DNA of 64,000 nt from Sphingobacterium prati (GTDB lineage: Bacteria > Bacteroidota > Bacteroidia > Sphingobacteriales > Sphingobacteriaceae), in NCBI RefSeq assembly GCF_013167215.1, contig NZ_JABJWY010000034.1, forward strand, positions 558,001 through 622,000, read 5' to 3'. The position numbers and the translations under genes are program-made. Positions 35,055 through 45,359 of the stretch are shown piece after piece (position 1 is the first letter of the stretch; each line of letters begins with the position of its first letter). The notes below the pieces were generated by a model. The model had not been told where the DNA came from. It saw only the letters and a program-made list of their open reading frames with translations, and did not search any database.

Positions 35055-37709
35055 TTATTTCAACTCCAAATTAAAGTGATATTTTCCAGCCTCCAGTTGG
35101 ATTACTTTACCATCGCGGATATTTGCCGGCGGATAAAAGGTCGCCCTGGCATTTGCAGGTATCTCCACCTGATATTCGACCTTGTCTCCATTCGCTTTCC
35201 AGCTGGACACAATCTCTCCGTAGGGCGAATTGTAAGTAATGGAAGACTCCTTGAGCTCCTTCGGGAAGATAGGTTTTAATAGCACATGTTTAAAACCAGC
35301 CTGTGATGGATCCGGCAGAATCCCGCCGATTGATTTGAAAAACCAGCCTCCGATTTCACCAAACATCATGTGATTATCAGAGATATCCCGCTTTGCATTT
35401 AGGTCCCAATTCTCGAGCAAGGTGGTCGCTCCATTGACAATCCACCAGCCCCAGGAGGGGTAGGTATCCTGTACTGCGACTTTATATGCCGTTTCCCCAT
35501 AACCGTTATCCTTGAGAGCGTTCAGAAGTGCTTTTGCCCCCAATACACCGACATCCAAGTGAAAATTGGTCTCTTCTACCCTCCTATTTAAGTTGGCAGC
35601 GACTTTGGCTTTCATCGCATCCGGCACCACTCCCCAATATAAAGGTACGCTTAACTCTGTCTGTGTCCCGGCACTGTAGATCCCTTTTGCGGTATTCAAA
35701 AATTTGGCATTGATGGCATCTTTGATTTTTTGGCTTAATTGTTCATATTTCTGCTGATCAGCTGTTTTGCCAAACATTTTTGCAGCTGAAGCCAGTATCG
35801 TTGCATCCACATAAAAATAGACCGATGAAGTTAGCTCAAGATTAGATTGCGATTTGACCGGTACCCAATCCCCCCGACCGAAGGTTGTCAAGCCTTTGGG
35901 ACTGATTCCGTCCACATAATCCACATAACGTTTGATATTGTCATAGCAGTCAGCCAATAAGCTTGCATCACCGTAAAATAAATAAGTCTGCCAGGGAATA
36001 ATAGCAATTGTGCTTGTCCAGTCTAAGCCATTTGCAGTACCGTAACCCCAGCCCCCTGTTGGAATGATATCGGGCAACACACCGTTTTCCTGCTGCTCGT
36101 CCCGATGATCCGCCATCCATTTCTCATAGACCGTAATACCGTCAAAATTATAATAAGCTGTTTCAATAGCGAGGTGACCATCCCCAGTCCAGCCATTTTT
36201 CTCCCGCTGTGGACAATCGGTGGGATAACCCATCAAATTGGATAAGTAGGCATTATTGGTTGCTTTCCATAATCCATTGATCAACGCAGAAGAGGTTGTC
36301 AGCTGGCCAATAGGACGCACATCGCTATGCATAAAATAGGCCGTAACAGCCGACTTATCCAGCACGATCGGCTCACTGCTGCTCACTTCGACGTAGCGGA
36401 ATCCTTTATAGCCAAACTTTGCCATAAATTCATCCTCTTTCTTACCGCTCAGTGTCAAGATATCGGTTTGAAAGGGTTCCAGCTCTTTATTCCCACGATA
36501 ATAAACATCTATATTGGACTGATCCAAGCGTCCATTTGCATGCAATCGTTCGCCATGTTTGATCTTGATCACAGTCCCGGCTTTCCCCCGCATCTTGACC
36601 TTTGTCACACCGGCCATATTCTGCCCCATATCAAAGACATAGGTGCTGTCATCAATCTTTTTTATTGATTTCGGGCCGTAGGATTTCACCAGGCGTATGG
36701 GCACGGTCTGCTGGGAGACAATATTTACGGAGGGAGGATTCCGGTACTGAACGGTATGCCACTGTGCATCGTCAAAGGTTGGCATATCCCATCCCGGTAC
36801 CTCCAGACGCGCATCGTAATGTTCGCCCGTATAGATATTATTGTAGCGAATAGGTCCTGCAGCAGTCTTCCAGGTTTGATCCGAACTTATTGTTTCCTCA
36901 CTGCCATCCTGATAGACAATGCGCAGGTCCAAACAAAATGTTGGGCGATCCCGCCAGGGCGCTTTGTCGAAATTCCATACAGCCAGGGGCTGATGATTAT
37001 ACCAGCCATTTCCCAAGACGACAGCGAGTACATTGTCTCCCTGCTGAAGTTGCCGGGTTACGTCTTCCACCACATATAAAGTACGTTTATCAAATCGGGT
37101 ATACATTGGATCCAGCCTGTGGTCGCCGATTTTTTTGCCATTTACCGATAATTCATAGAGTCCCGCTACCGCAACGTAAGCACGGGCCGACTTGATTGCT
37201 TTGCTTGTTTTAAAAGCTCTTCTAAAATAGGGAGCCGTCTGTTCATGGATATTGTGGTTATCACTGATCCATTTCCCTTTCCAGTTCTCTATCCCCATCA
37301 TACCTGTTTCGAATGAGGCAATGGTTGATGTATTTGGACGTCCGTCTTTGTCCCAGACCAGGACTTTCCAAAAATACTTTGTCTGCGGTTTCAGTGCAGT
37401 CCCATTGTAGTGGACCAACATAATGGAATTTGACTGCTTTCCACTATTCCAGATACTGGATTTATTTTTCACCAATGCCATTGAATCCGTGTCTACCATA
37501 ATGTGATAAGCAGATTGCTTTGCTCCCTGTCGTTTATCATCGAGCTGCCAGCTTAAGCGAGGATTTAGTTTATCTACGCCCATTGGATTTGCGAGATGCT
37601 CACAGCTGAGAGCAACGGGGACACATTCTTTTTTCTGCTGTGCATATAGGGCCGTGCCCATACCCAGCATTGTCATCAGTAAAATTTTTCGCATATTTAG
37701 TTTATACAT
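35055..37709 (-). CDS. Family 78 alpha-L-rhamnosidase
   Basis: 884 residues from the preferred start MYKLNMRKILL, which has AAAAGG upstream and gives a normal Sec signal ending ALYAQQ; a longer frame adds 35 unlikely residues. Domain order is GH78: an N-terminal Ig-like domain (LNPRLSWQLDDKRQGAKQSAYHIMVDT), carbohydrate-binding beta-sandwiches (GWYNHQPLAVWNFDKAPWRDRP), then the alpha/alpha-barrel. The barrel includes the acid region GYPTDCPQREKNGWTGDGHLA and GWGYGTANGLDWTS. It removes terminal L-rhamnose from plant or bacterial glycans outside the cytoplasm. No SusC/SusD pair is nearby. It is alone on its strand, divergent from the thiamine operon. Confidence 0.92.
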   Translation of the reverse strand: MYKLNMRKILLMTMLGMGTALYAQQKKECVPVALSCEHLANPMGVDKLNPRLSWQLDDKRQGAKQSAYHIMVDTDSMALVKNKSSIWNSGKQSNSIMLVHYNGTALKPQTKYFWKVLVWDKDGRPNTSTIASFETGMMGIENWKGKWISDNHNIHEQTAPYFRRAFKTSKAIKSARAYVAVAGLYELSVNGKKIGDHRLDPMYTRFDKRTLYVVEDVTRQLQQGDNVLAVVLGNGWYNHQPLAVWNFDKAPWRDRPTFCLDLRIVYQDGSEETISSDQTWKTAAGPIRYNNIYTGEHYDARLEVPGWDMPTFDDAQWHTVQYRNPPSVNIVSQQTVPIRLVKSYGPKSIKKIDDSTYVFDMGQNMAGVTKVKMRGKAGTVIKIKHGERLHANGRLDQSNIDVYYRGNKELEPFQTDILTLSGKKEDEFMAKFGYKGFRYVEVSSSEPIVLDKSAVTAYFMHSDVRPIGQLTTSSALINGLWKATNNAYLSNLMGYPTDCPQREKNGWTGDGHLAIETAYYNFDGITVYEKWMADHRDEQQENGVLPDIIPTGGWGYGTANGLDWTSTIAIIPWQTYLFYGDASLLADCYDNIKRYVDYVDGISPKGLTTFGRGDWVPVKSQSNLELTSSVYFYVDATILASAAKMFGKTADQQKYEQLSQKIKDAINAKFLNTAKGIYSAGTQTELSVPLYWGVVPDAMKAKVAANLNRRVEETNFHLDVGVLGAKALLNALKDNGYGETAYKVAVQDTYPSWGWWIVNGATTLLENWDLNAKRDISDNHMMFGEIGGWFFKSIGGILPDPSQAGFKHVLLKPIFPKELKESSITYNSPYGEIVSSWKANGDKVEYQVEIPANARATFYPPANIRDGKVIQLEAGKYHFNLELK

Positions 37710-37892
37710 ATCGACCTTTTGTATCTCCCACAATAGAATTGAATGCATATCCTGAACGATCATGATGAATTCAACAAGATTACAAAAGGTGTTAAATTGT
37801 TTTAGTCGATTCAAAAACGAATATATTAATTATTTCCAAGATAGTAAACTGTACTGTCTTGTTAAGCGAAGTATTTAAAATTAAAGCTCATG

Positions 37893-37925
37893 TTTGGATT
37901 TTTCATCAAAATAGTCCTATATTAG
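37893..37925 (+). promoter_or_regulatory. Promoter of the thiamine operon
   Basis: TTTG at 37893-37896 and TATATTAG at 37918-37925 (7 of 8 to TAnnTTTG) are spaced by 21 bp. The predicted start falls at about 37930, the first base of the TPP aptamer, which supports the assignment. Confidence 0.55.
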
Positions 37926-37929
37926 TTCC

Positions 37930-38009
37930 AACTTTAGGGGTGTCTGCATTTGCAGGCTGAGATTTTACCCTTATAACCTGATCCGGATCATACTGGCGTA
38001 GGGAAAAGT
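37930..38009 (+). ncRNA. TPP riboswitch aptamer (THI element)
   Basis: The conserved THI core is complete: GGGGTG, CTGAGA, ACCC, CCTGATCCGGATCAT, and CGTAGGGAA. P1 forms between ACTTT (37931-37935) and AAAGT (38005-38009). It binds thiamine pyrophosphate in the nascent mRNA and controls the seven thi genes that follow. Confidence 0.96.
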
Positions 38010-38047
38010 AAGCCGTCTTTCAAATACATTACTGTATATTGTTGTGG

Positions 38048-38085
38048 CCATTCCTAAAGTTTTACAAAAAAATAAAAAGGAATGG
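38048..38085 (+). promoter_or_regulatory. Translational expression platform of the TPP riboswitch
   Basis: CCATTCCT (38048-38055) is perfectly complementary to AGGAATGG (38078-38085), which contains the thiS start codon (38082-38084) and the purine-rich stretch before it. The same left strand (38049-38061) can instead form a 13-bp helix, with two G-U pairs, with 37930-37942, the 5' side of aptamer P1. TPP binding would hold P1 and free the sequestering strand. This indicates start-codon control rather than termination; no T-run is present. Confidence 0.75.
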
Positions 38086-38288
38086 AACTTACAATCAATC
38101 ATCAAATCCGATTTTTCGACCCCGCACCAAACTCGTTAGCCGATCTTTTACAGGCTGAGCTTTCCGGTAAAACACAAGGTGTCGCCGTAGCGCTCAACAA
38201 CCAGGTTATTCCCAAAAACGACTGGTCCAAAACCTACCTACAATCTAATGACCAACTCCTGCTCATCACTGCTACACAAGGTGGTTAA
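38082..38288 (+). CDS. thiS: Sulfur carrier protein ThiS
   Basis: 68 residues with a ubiquitin-like fold, ending in the required Gly-Gly (LLLITATQGG). The C-terminal Gly is adenylated by ThiF and carries sulfur as a thiocarboxylate for thiazole formation by ThiG. It is the first gene behind the TPP riboswitch, and its start codon lies inside the predicted sequestering stem. thiC follows after 41 bp. Confidence 0.95.
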   Translation: MELTINHQIRFFDPAPNSLADLLQAELSGKTQGVAVALNNQVIPKNDWSKTYLQSNDQLLLITATQGG

Positions 38289-38317
38289 ACTCATAGCAAC
38301 ATATTCAATTTACCTAA

Positions 38318-40752
<2,435 letters not shown>

Positions 40753-41332
40753 CACTGACAGACCAAAAGAACAATATCCTTAAAGCATTGGACGCCGGTG
40801 CTACCTGGATTCAGATCCGATGGAAACAAGCGGAAGAACCGGAGTTTTCATTACTTGCGAGTCAAATATTACATATTTGCCAGCAGTTTGGTGCAAAATG
40901 CATTATCAATGATCATGTAAAACTAGCCAAGGAACTGGATCTCGATGGCGTACACCTAGGCTTAACGGATTGCGGTATAGCTGAAGCCCGCCAGTTATTA
41001 GGGCCATCGAAAGTTATAGGTGGGACAGCAAATAGCTTGGAAGATGTACAACGTCGAATAGTAGAAAAATGTGATTATATAGGACTCGGTCCTTTTAAGC
41101 ACACGTATACAAAACAAAAACTCAGTCCACTGTTGGGTATAGCTGGATATGAAAATATCATCCAGGAAATCCGGCGGCAGGAGCTTCCTCCTGTTCCGAT
41201 CTTCGCTATTGGCGGGATCAGCAGTCTCGAAGATATACAACATTTAACACAGATAGGAGTTTATGGTGTCGCTGTATCAGGATTGATCACTCAAACACCG
41301 AACATTATTTCATCCATTAAAAATCTTTTACC

Positions 41333-42103
41333 ATGAGCACATTACAAATAGCAAATCGCAGCTTTGAATCCAGGTTATTTATGGGGACGGGCAAATTCGG
41401 TAATTTGAACGAAATGAGCGCCGCCGTTAGTGCATCCGGCTCACAGCTCATTACCGTTGCACTTAAGCGTATCGATCAGATCGCGGCGGATGACGAATTA
41501 ACTGCTGTACTCAACTTAACAAAAATAGACTTGCTTCCCAATACTTCGGGTGCTAGAACAGCGGCGGAAGCTGTTTTAGCGGCTCAACTGGCCAGAGAAG
41601 CCCTGGAAACAAACTGGGTAAAACTTGAAATTCACCCTGACCCTCGTTATCTGTTACCCGATCCAATTGAAACTTTACGTGCGACAGAGGCACTTGCAAA
41701 ACTGGATTTTGTGGTCATGCCTTATATTCATGCAGACCCCGTACTTTGTAAACGCCTGGAAAACGCAGGTACTGCAGTTGTCATGCCTCTAGGGGCGCCG
41801 ATCGGAAGCAACAAAGGGCTTCGTACATTGGATTTTCTGGAAATCATTATCGAAGAAAGCAATGTGCCGGTGGTCGTAGATGCCGGAATTGGTGCCCCTT
41901 CAGATGCTGCAAAAGCCATGGAAATCGGTGCCGATGCAGTATTGGTCAATACCGCAATTGCCATTTCCAATAATCCATTGCACATGGCTGAGGCTTTTAA
42001 GCAAGCAGTCATCGCTGGACGCATGGCTTATGAAGCAGGTTTGGGACCCATTACCTCGCGGGCAGTCAGTTCAAGTCCGCTAACTTCATTTTTATTCGAT
42101 TGA
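41333..42103 (+). CDS. thiG: Thiazole synthase
   Basis: 256 residues. It opens [19 protein letters not shown] and has the Schiff-base Lys region ([16 protein letters not shown]), [13 protein letters not shown] and [30 protein letters not shown]. It condenses deoxyxylulose-5-phosphate, dehydroglycine (from ThiH) and ThiS thiocarboxylate into the thiazole ring. It is translationally coupled to thiE. Confidence 0.97.
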   Translation: MSTLQIANRSFESRLFMGTGKFGNLNEMSAAVSASGSQLITVALKRIDQIAADDELTAVLNLTKIDLLPNTSGARTAAEAVLAAQLAREALETNWVKLEIHPDPRYLLPDPIETLRATEALAKLDFVVMPYIHADPVLCKRLENAGTAVVMPLGAPIGSNKGLRTLDFLEIIIEESNVPVVVDAGIGAPSDAAKAMEIGADAVLVNTAIAISNNPLHMAEAFKQAVIAGRMAYEAGLGPITSRAVSSSPLTSFLFD

Positions 42104-42113
42104 TCCAAAAACC

Positions 42114-43238
42114 ATGACTGATTTTAAAGAGATACTTGACCAATACAGTTGGGAAGAAATCCAAACAAAGATCTATGGGACGTCCGATCAGGACGTACGT
42201 CGGGCATTAAACAAAGAGCATTTGACGCTCAGTGATTTCATCGCCCTTATTTCACCAGCTGCAACGCCCTATCTGGAGCAGATGGCCGTCAAGACACAAC
42301 AGGTTACGCAGCGGCGGTTTGGCAAGACCATACAGCTCTACGCTCCGCTTTACCTCAGCAATGAATGCCAGAATATCTGTACTTACTGTGGGTTCAGCAT
42401 GGACAATAAGATTCGGCGCAAAACACTCAATAATACTGAATTGTTGCTCGAAGCGATGGCGCTTAAATCCATGGGAGTCAACCATGTGCTATTGGTCAGT
42501 GGTGAAGCAAACAAGACCGTGGAAGTTAATTATTTCCTCCAGGCCATTGCGCTGTTAAAACCACATTTCTCACAGATTTCCATTGAGGTACAGCCCTTAG
42601 ATCAGGCGGAATATCAACTCCTACAGGCCGCAGGAGTCTATGCAGTGCTAGTTTATCAGGAAACTTATCATCGGGAGGTATACAAGAAATACCATCCCAA
42701 AGGCAAGAAATCGAATTTTGATTACCGACTTGACACCCCCGACCGTATCGGGCAGGCAGGCATTCATAAAATTGGATTGGGGGTATTACTCGGATTGGAG
42801 GATTGGCGTGTAGACAGCTTTTTTACGGCGGCCCACATCGCCTATTTGCAAAAAAACTATTGGCAAACCCGATATTCAATTTCCTTTCCTCGGCTGCGTC
42901 CAGCTGCAGGTTCAGTTGCACCAAATTTTCATCTTTCGGACAAACATCTGCTGCAATTGATTTGCGCTTACCGCTTATGGAATGAAAATCTCGAGATTTC
43001 CATTTCTACCCGGGAAAATGAAAGTTTTAGGGATCATATTATCCCCATCGGGGTAACCACAATGAGTGCAGCTTCCAAAACAAATCCTGGGGGTTATGTC
43101 GTCGACCCACAAGCGCTGGAACAGTTTGAAGTCAGCGACGAGCGGGATATGGAGACAATAAAAAATCAAATCCGAAAAATGGGTTATTCCCCGGTAATGA
43201 AAGATTGGGAAAGTACATATTCAGGACTAATTCGTTAA
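42114..43238 (+). CDS. thiH: 2-iminoacetate synthase (tyrosine lyase)
   Basis: 374 residues. The radical-SAM cluster motif CQNICTYCGF (CxxxCxxC) lies near residue 85, after APLYLSNE. The later block SISFPRLRPAAGS and the STRENESFRD segment are typical of ThiH. It cleaves tyrosine to dehydroglycine and p-cresol for thiazole synthesis. Using ThiH rather than glycine oxidase ThiO suits low-oxygen growth. It is 10 bp after thiG and 4 bp before thiF. Confidence 0.96.
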   Translation: MTDFKEILDQYSWEEIQTKIYGTSDQDVRRALNKEHLTLSDFIALISPAATPYLEQMAVKTQQVTQRRFGKTIQLYAPLYLSNECQNICTYCGFSMDNKIRRKTLNNTELLLEAMALKSMGVNHVLLVSGEANKTVEVNYFLQAIALLKPHFSQISIEVQPLDQAEYQLLQAAGVYAVLVYQETYHREVYKKYHPKGKKSNFDYRLDTPDRIGQAGIHKIGLGVLLGLEDWRVDSFFTAAHIAYLQKNYWQTRYSISFPRLRPAAGSVAPNFHLSDKHLLQLICAYRLWNENLEISISTRENESFRDHIIPIGVTTMSAASKTNPGGYVVDPQALEQFEVSDERDMETIKNQIRKMGYSPVMKDWESTYSGLIR

Positions 43239-43242
43239 ATGG

Positions 43243-43953
43243 ATGAAAAAGGATCTTATTTTCGAACGCTATAGCCGACAAATCTTTATCGAAGAAATTG
43301 GTGTCTCGGGGCAGCGAAAAATCATGAATGCCAACGTATTGATTATTGGAGCCGGCGGGCTGGGGAGTCCAGTATTGCAATATCTGGCCGCTGCTGGCAT
43401 TGGTAAGCTTGCTCTGGCTGACTTTGACCAGGTTGAGCTCCATAACCTCAACAGGCAGGTGATCCATAGCGAAAAGCAGCTCCATAAAACCAAAGTCAGC
43501 AGTGCTGCTGACTTTATGCAACAGCATAACAGTACAATTGATTTCCGGCCCTTACAGGTAAAAATAGATGCTGGCAATGCAGTGGAAATCTTGCGACCCT
43601 ATGATATCATTGTGGATTGTTGCGACAATTTTGAAACGCGTTATCTCCTCAATGAAACCTGTTTAAGACTCAACAAGCCTTTGGTGTATGGGAGTATATA
43701 TGGATTTGAGGGTCAATTGGCCGTATTTAATTATAATGGTAGCAAAAATCTACTGGATTTATTTCCGACTGCTCCGCCATCGGAACAAGTACCTAACTGT
43801 GATAAAAATGGTGTACTGGGCCCATTGCCAGGGATTATCGGAAGCATGATGGCCATGCAGGTACTTAAAATAGCCGCCGAACTTCCTGTAGATTGTAATC
43901 AATTGACACTAGTGGACACCTTAAACTGGCGTTTTACGAAGCTATCTTTCTAA
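43243..43953 (+). CDS. thiF: ThiS adenylyltransferase, HesA/MoeB/ThiF family
   Basis: 236 residues. It has the nucleotide motif GAGGLGSPVLQYLAAAGIG, the Arg and Asp of DFDQVELHNLNRQVIH, and VDCCDNFETRYLLNE. It activates the ThiS C-terminus with ATP. The C-terminal part keeps GVLGPLPGIIGSMMAMQVLK but lacks both zinc-binding CxxC pairs found in E. coli ThiF. It has no rhodanese domain. Last gene of the thi operon. Confidence 0.93.
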   Translation: MKKDLIFERYSRQIFIEEIGVSGQRKIMNANVLIIGAGGLGSPVLQYLAAAGIGKLALADFDQVELHNLNRQVIHSEKQLHKTKVSSAADFMQQHNSTIDFRPLQVKIDAGNAVEILRPYDIIVDCCDNFETRYLLNETCLRLNKPLVYGSIYGFEGQLAVFNYNGSKNLLDLFPTAPPSEQVPNCDKNGVLGPLPGIIGSMMAMQVLKIAAELPVDCNQLTLVDTLNWRFTKLSF

Positions 43954-44044
43954 ACATAAAGCTTAAACAGTTCCCTAAAAGGCAGGGAGCTCAGCATTTG
44001 TGATGGAAAATTCTTTTATAAACAAGCATTTGAAAACAATAATT

Positions 44045-44086
44045 CCTAATATTAGTTTATATATTAGGAAGCTAATATATAAACTA
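44045..44086 (+). promoter_or_regulatory. Two overlapping, mutually exclusive hairpins before the YaiO-like gene
   Basis: Hairpin A pairs CCTAATAT (44045-44052) with ATATTAGG (44061-44068). Hairpin B pairs TAGTTTATATATTAG (44053-44067) with CTAATATATAAACTA (44072-44086) around the loop GAAG. They share 44061-44067, so only one can form at a time. B ends 11 bases before the start codon. The layout suggests a leader switch or an operator pair; no ligand-binding motif is recognised. Confidence 0.5.
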
Positions 44087-44097
44087 TACAATCTGGA

Positions 44098-45339
44098 ATG
44101 AAAAAAGTAATTTATCCATTACTATCCCTCGCTTTATTACCTTTATTTTCAATGGCCCAAGAGGCAAAAATCACTGCTGATGATCTCTTCGCCAAAGCAC
44201 GCAAGGTAGCCTTCGATTCAAAAGATTATCCGCAGGCCATACAATTATCGAAACAGGCACTTCTACAGGCACCTGATTATACGGACATCAGTATCTTTCT
44301 TGGGCGCCTTTACACCTGGTCAGACAAGATTGATTCAGCCCGTACGCTCTTTCATGAGCTCGATAAGAGCAATACAAAGGATGAAGACTTTTTTTTAGCC
44401 TACGCGGCGCTTGAGTACTGGAATGACCAGACTGAGAAAGCAACCCAGCTTACAGACAGGGGGCTAAATTACCACCCACAATCACAGGATCTATTGTTGT
44501 TAAAAGCCAAGATCAATTATAGCGAAAATCACTATGAAGTCGCCGAAAATACGGTTCACCAATTGTTAAAGATTGACCCGAAAAACGCGGAAGCGCGATC
44601 CTTGGCTAAGAACATTGAGGAGTATACCGCTAAAAACGCCATCGGGTTAACCTATAATTTCGTCTATTTCGACAAACAATTTGATCACAACTGGCACATC
44701 GTTGGATTGAGCTATAAACGGGCTACCTCTATTGGATCTGTGATCTTTAGAACAAACTATGCCAATAAATTTGCCGCAAACGGTATACAGTTTGAAATGG
44801 AAGCTTATCCACGCCTATCCAAGATATTTTATCTCTATGTAGGTGCAGGGTACTCCAATAATGTTGGCATATTTGCAAAATACCGAACTGGCGTCTCATT
44901 ATATGCAAATTTACCAAATAGTTTCGAAGGGGAAGTTGGGTATCGTCAACTCTATTTCAGCGATAATATCTGGATGTATACGGCCTCAGTCGGAAAGTAT
45001 TATGAGAACTTTTGGTTCAATCTGAGAACCTATCTTACACCAGGTGAGAAAAATATCTCCCAATCGTATACCGGCACAGTACGGTACTACACGAAGGGCG
45101 CAAACGATTACCTCGGATTTAGTGCAGGAACAGGGTTGAGTCCAGAAGAAAACCGAAATAATCTTTTGAACAACGCTTCCTACAAATTGAAGACTTTCAA
45201 AGTTGGTGCTGAGTATAATTTTTCGGTCAGGCAAAATAACCTCTTTTCGATCTCCGGCACGTATTACAACCAAGAATTCCGACCAAAAGAAAAGGGAAAT
45301 CAGCTGGACGTCATCCTTGGTTATATCCGCAAATTTTAG
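44098..45339 (+). CDS. YaiO-family outer-membrane protein with TPR domain
   Basis: 413 residues. A Sec signal ends at SMAQEA. Residues 25-180 are tetratricopeptide-like helical repeats (AFDSKDYPQAIQLSKQALLQAPDYTDISIFLGRLY, YAALEYWNDQTEKATQLTDRGLNYHP). Residues 185-413 form a beta-barrel of YaiO type that ends in Phe (GYIRKF), the usual outer-membrane sorting signal. In E. coli yaiO sits beside a GT2 gene. Here it converges on a GT2-containing gene with stop codons five bases apart. It probably serves export of the polymer made by that synthase. Confidence 0.87.
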   Translation: MKKVIYPLLSLALLPLFSMAQEAKITADDLFAKARKVAFDSKDYPQAIQLSKQALLQAPDYTDISIFLGRLYTWSDKIDSARTLFHELDKSNTKDEDFFLAYAALEYWNDQTEKATQLTDRGLNYHPQSQDLLLLKAKINYSENHYEVAENTVHQLLKIDPKNAEARSLAKNIEEYTAKNAIGLTYNFVYFDKQFDHNWHIVGLSYKRATSIGSVIFRTNYANKFAANGIQFEMEAYPRLSKIFYLYVGAGYSNNVGIFAKYRTGVSLYANLPNSFEGEVGYRQLYFSDNIWMYTASVGKYYENFWFNLRTYLTPGEKNISQSYTGTVRYYTKGANDYLGFSAGTGLSPEENRNNLLNNASYKLKTFKVGAEYNFSVRQNNLFSISGTYYNQEFRPKEKGNQLDVILGYIRKF

Positions 45340-45359
45340 TCTTTCTACAAAGGACTAAA
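45335..45359. terminator. Hairpin spanning both stop codons of convergent genes
   Basis: TTTAGTCTTT (45335-45344) pairs with AAGGACTAAA (45350-45359), with one G-U pair. The stem contains the YaiO stop (45337-45339) and the loop contains the stop of the opposite gene (45345-45347). It probably ends transcription from both sides; the flanking U-runs are short. Confidence 0.55.

Noticed and set aside
37710..37814. A longer start for the rhamnosidase
   Set aside because: It would put 35 non-signal residues before a standard Sec signal peptide; the later start has AAAAGG in front.
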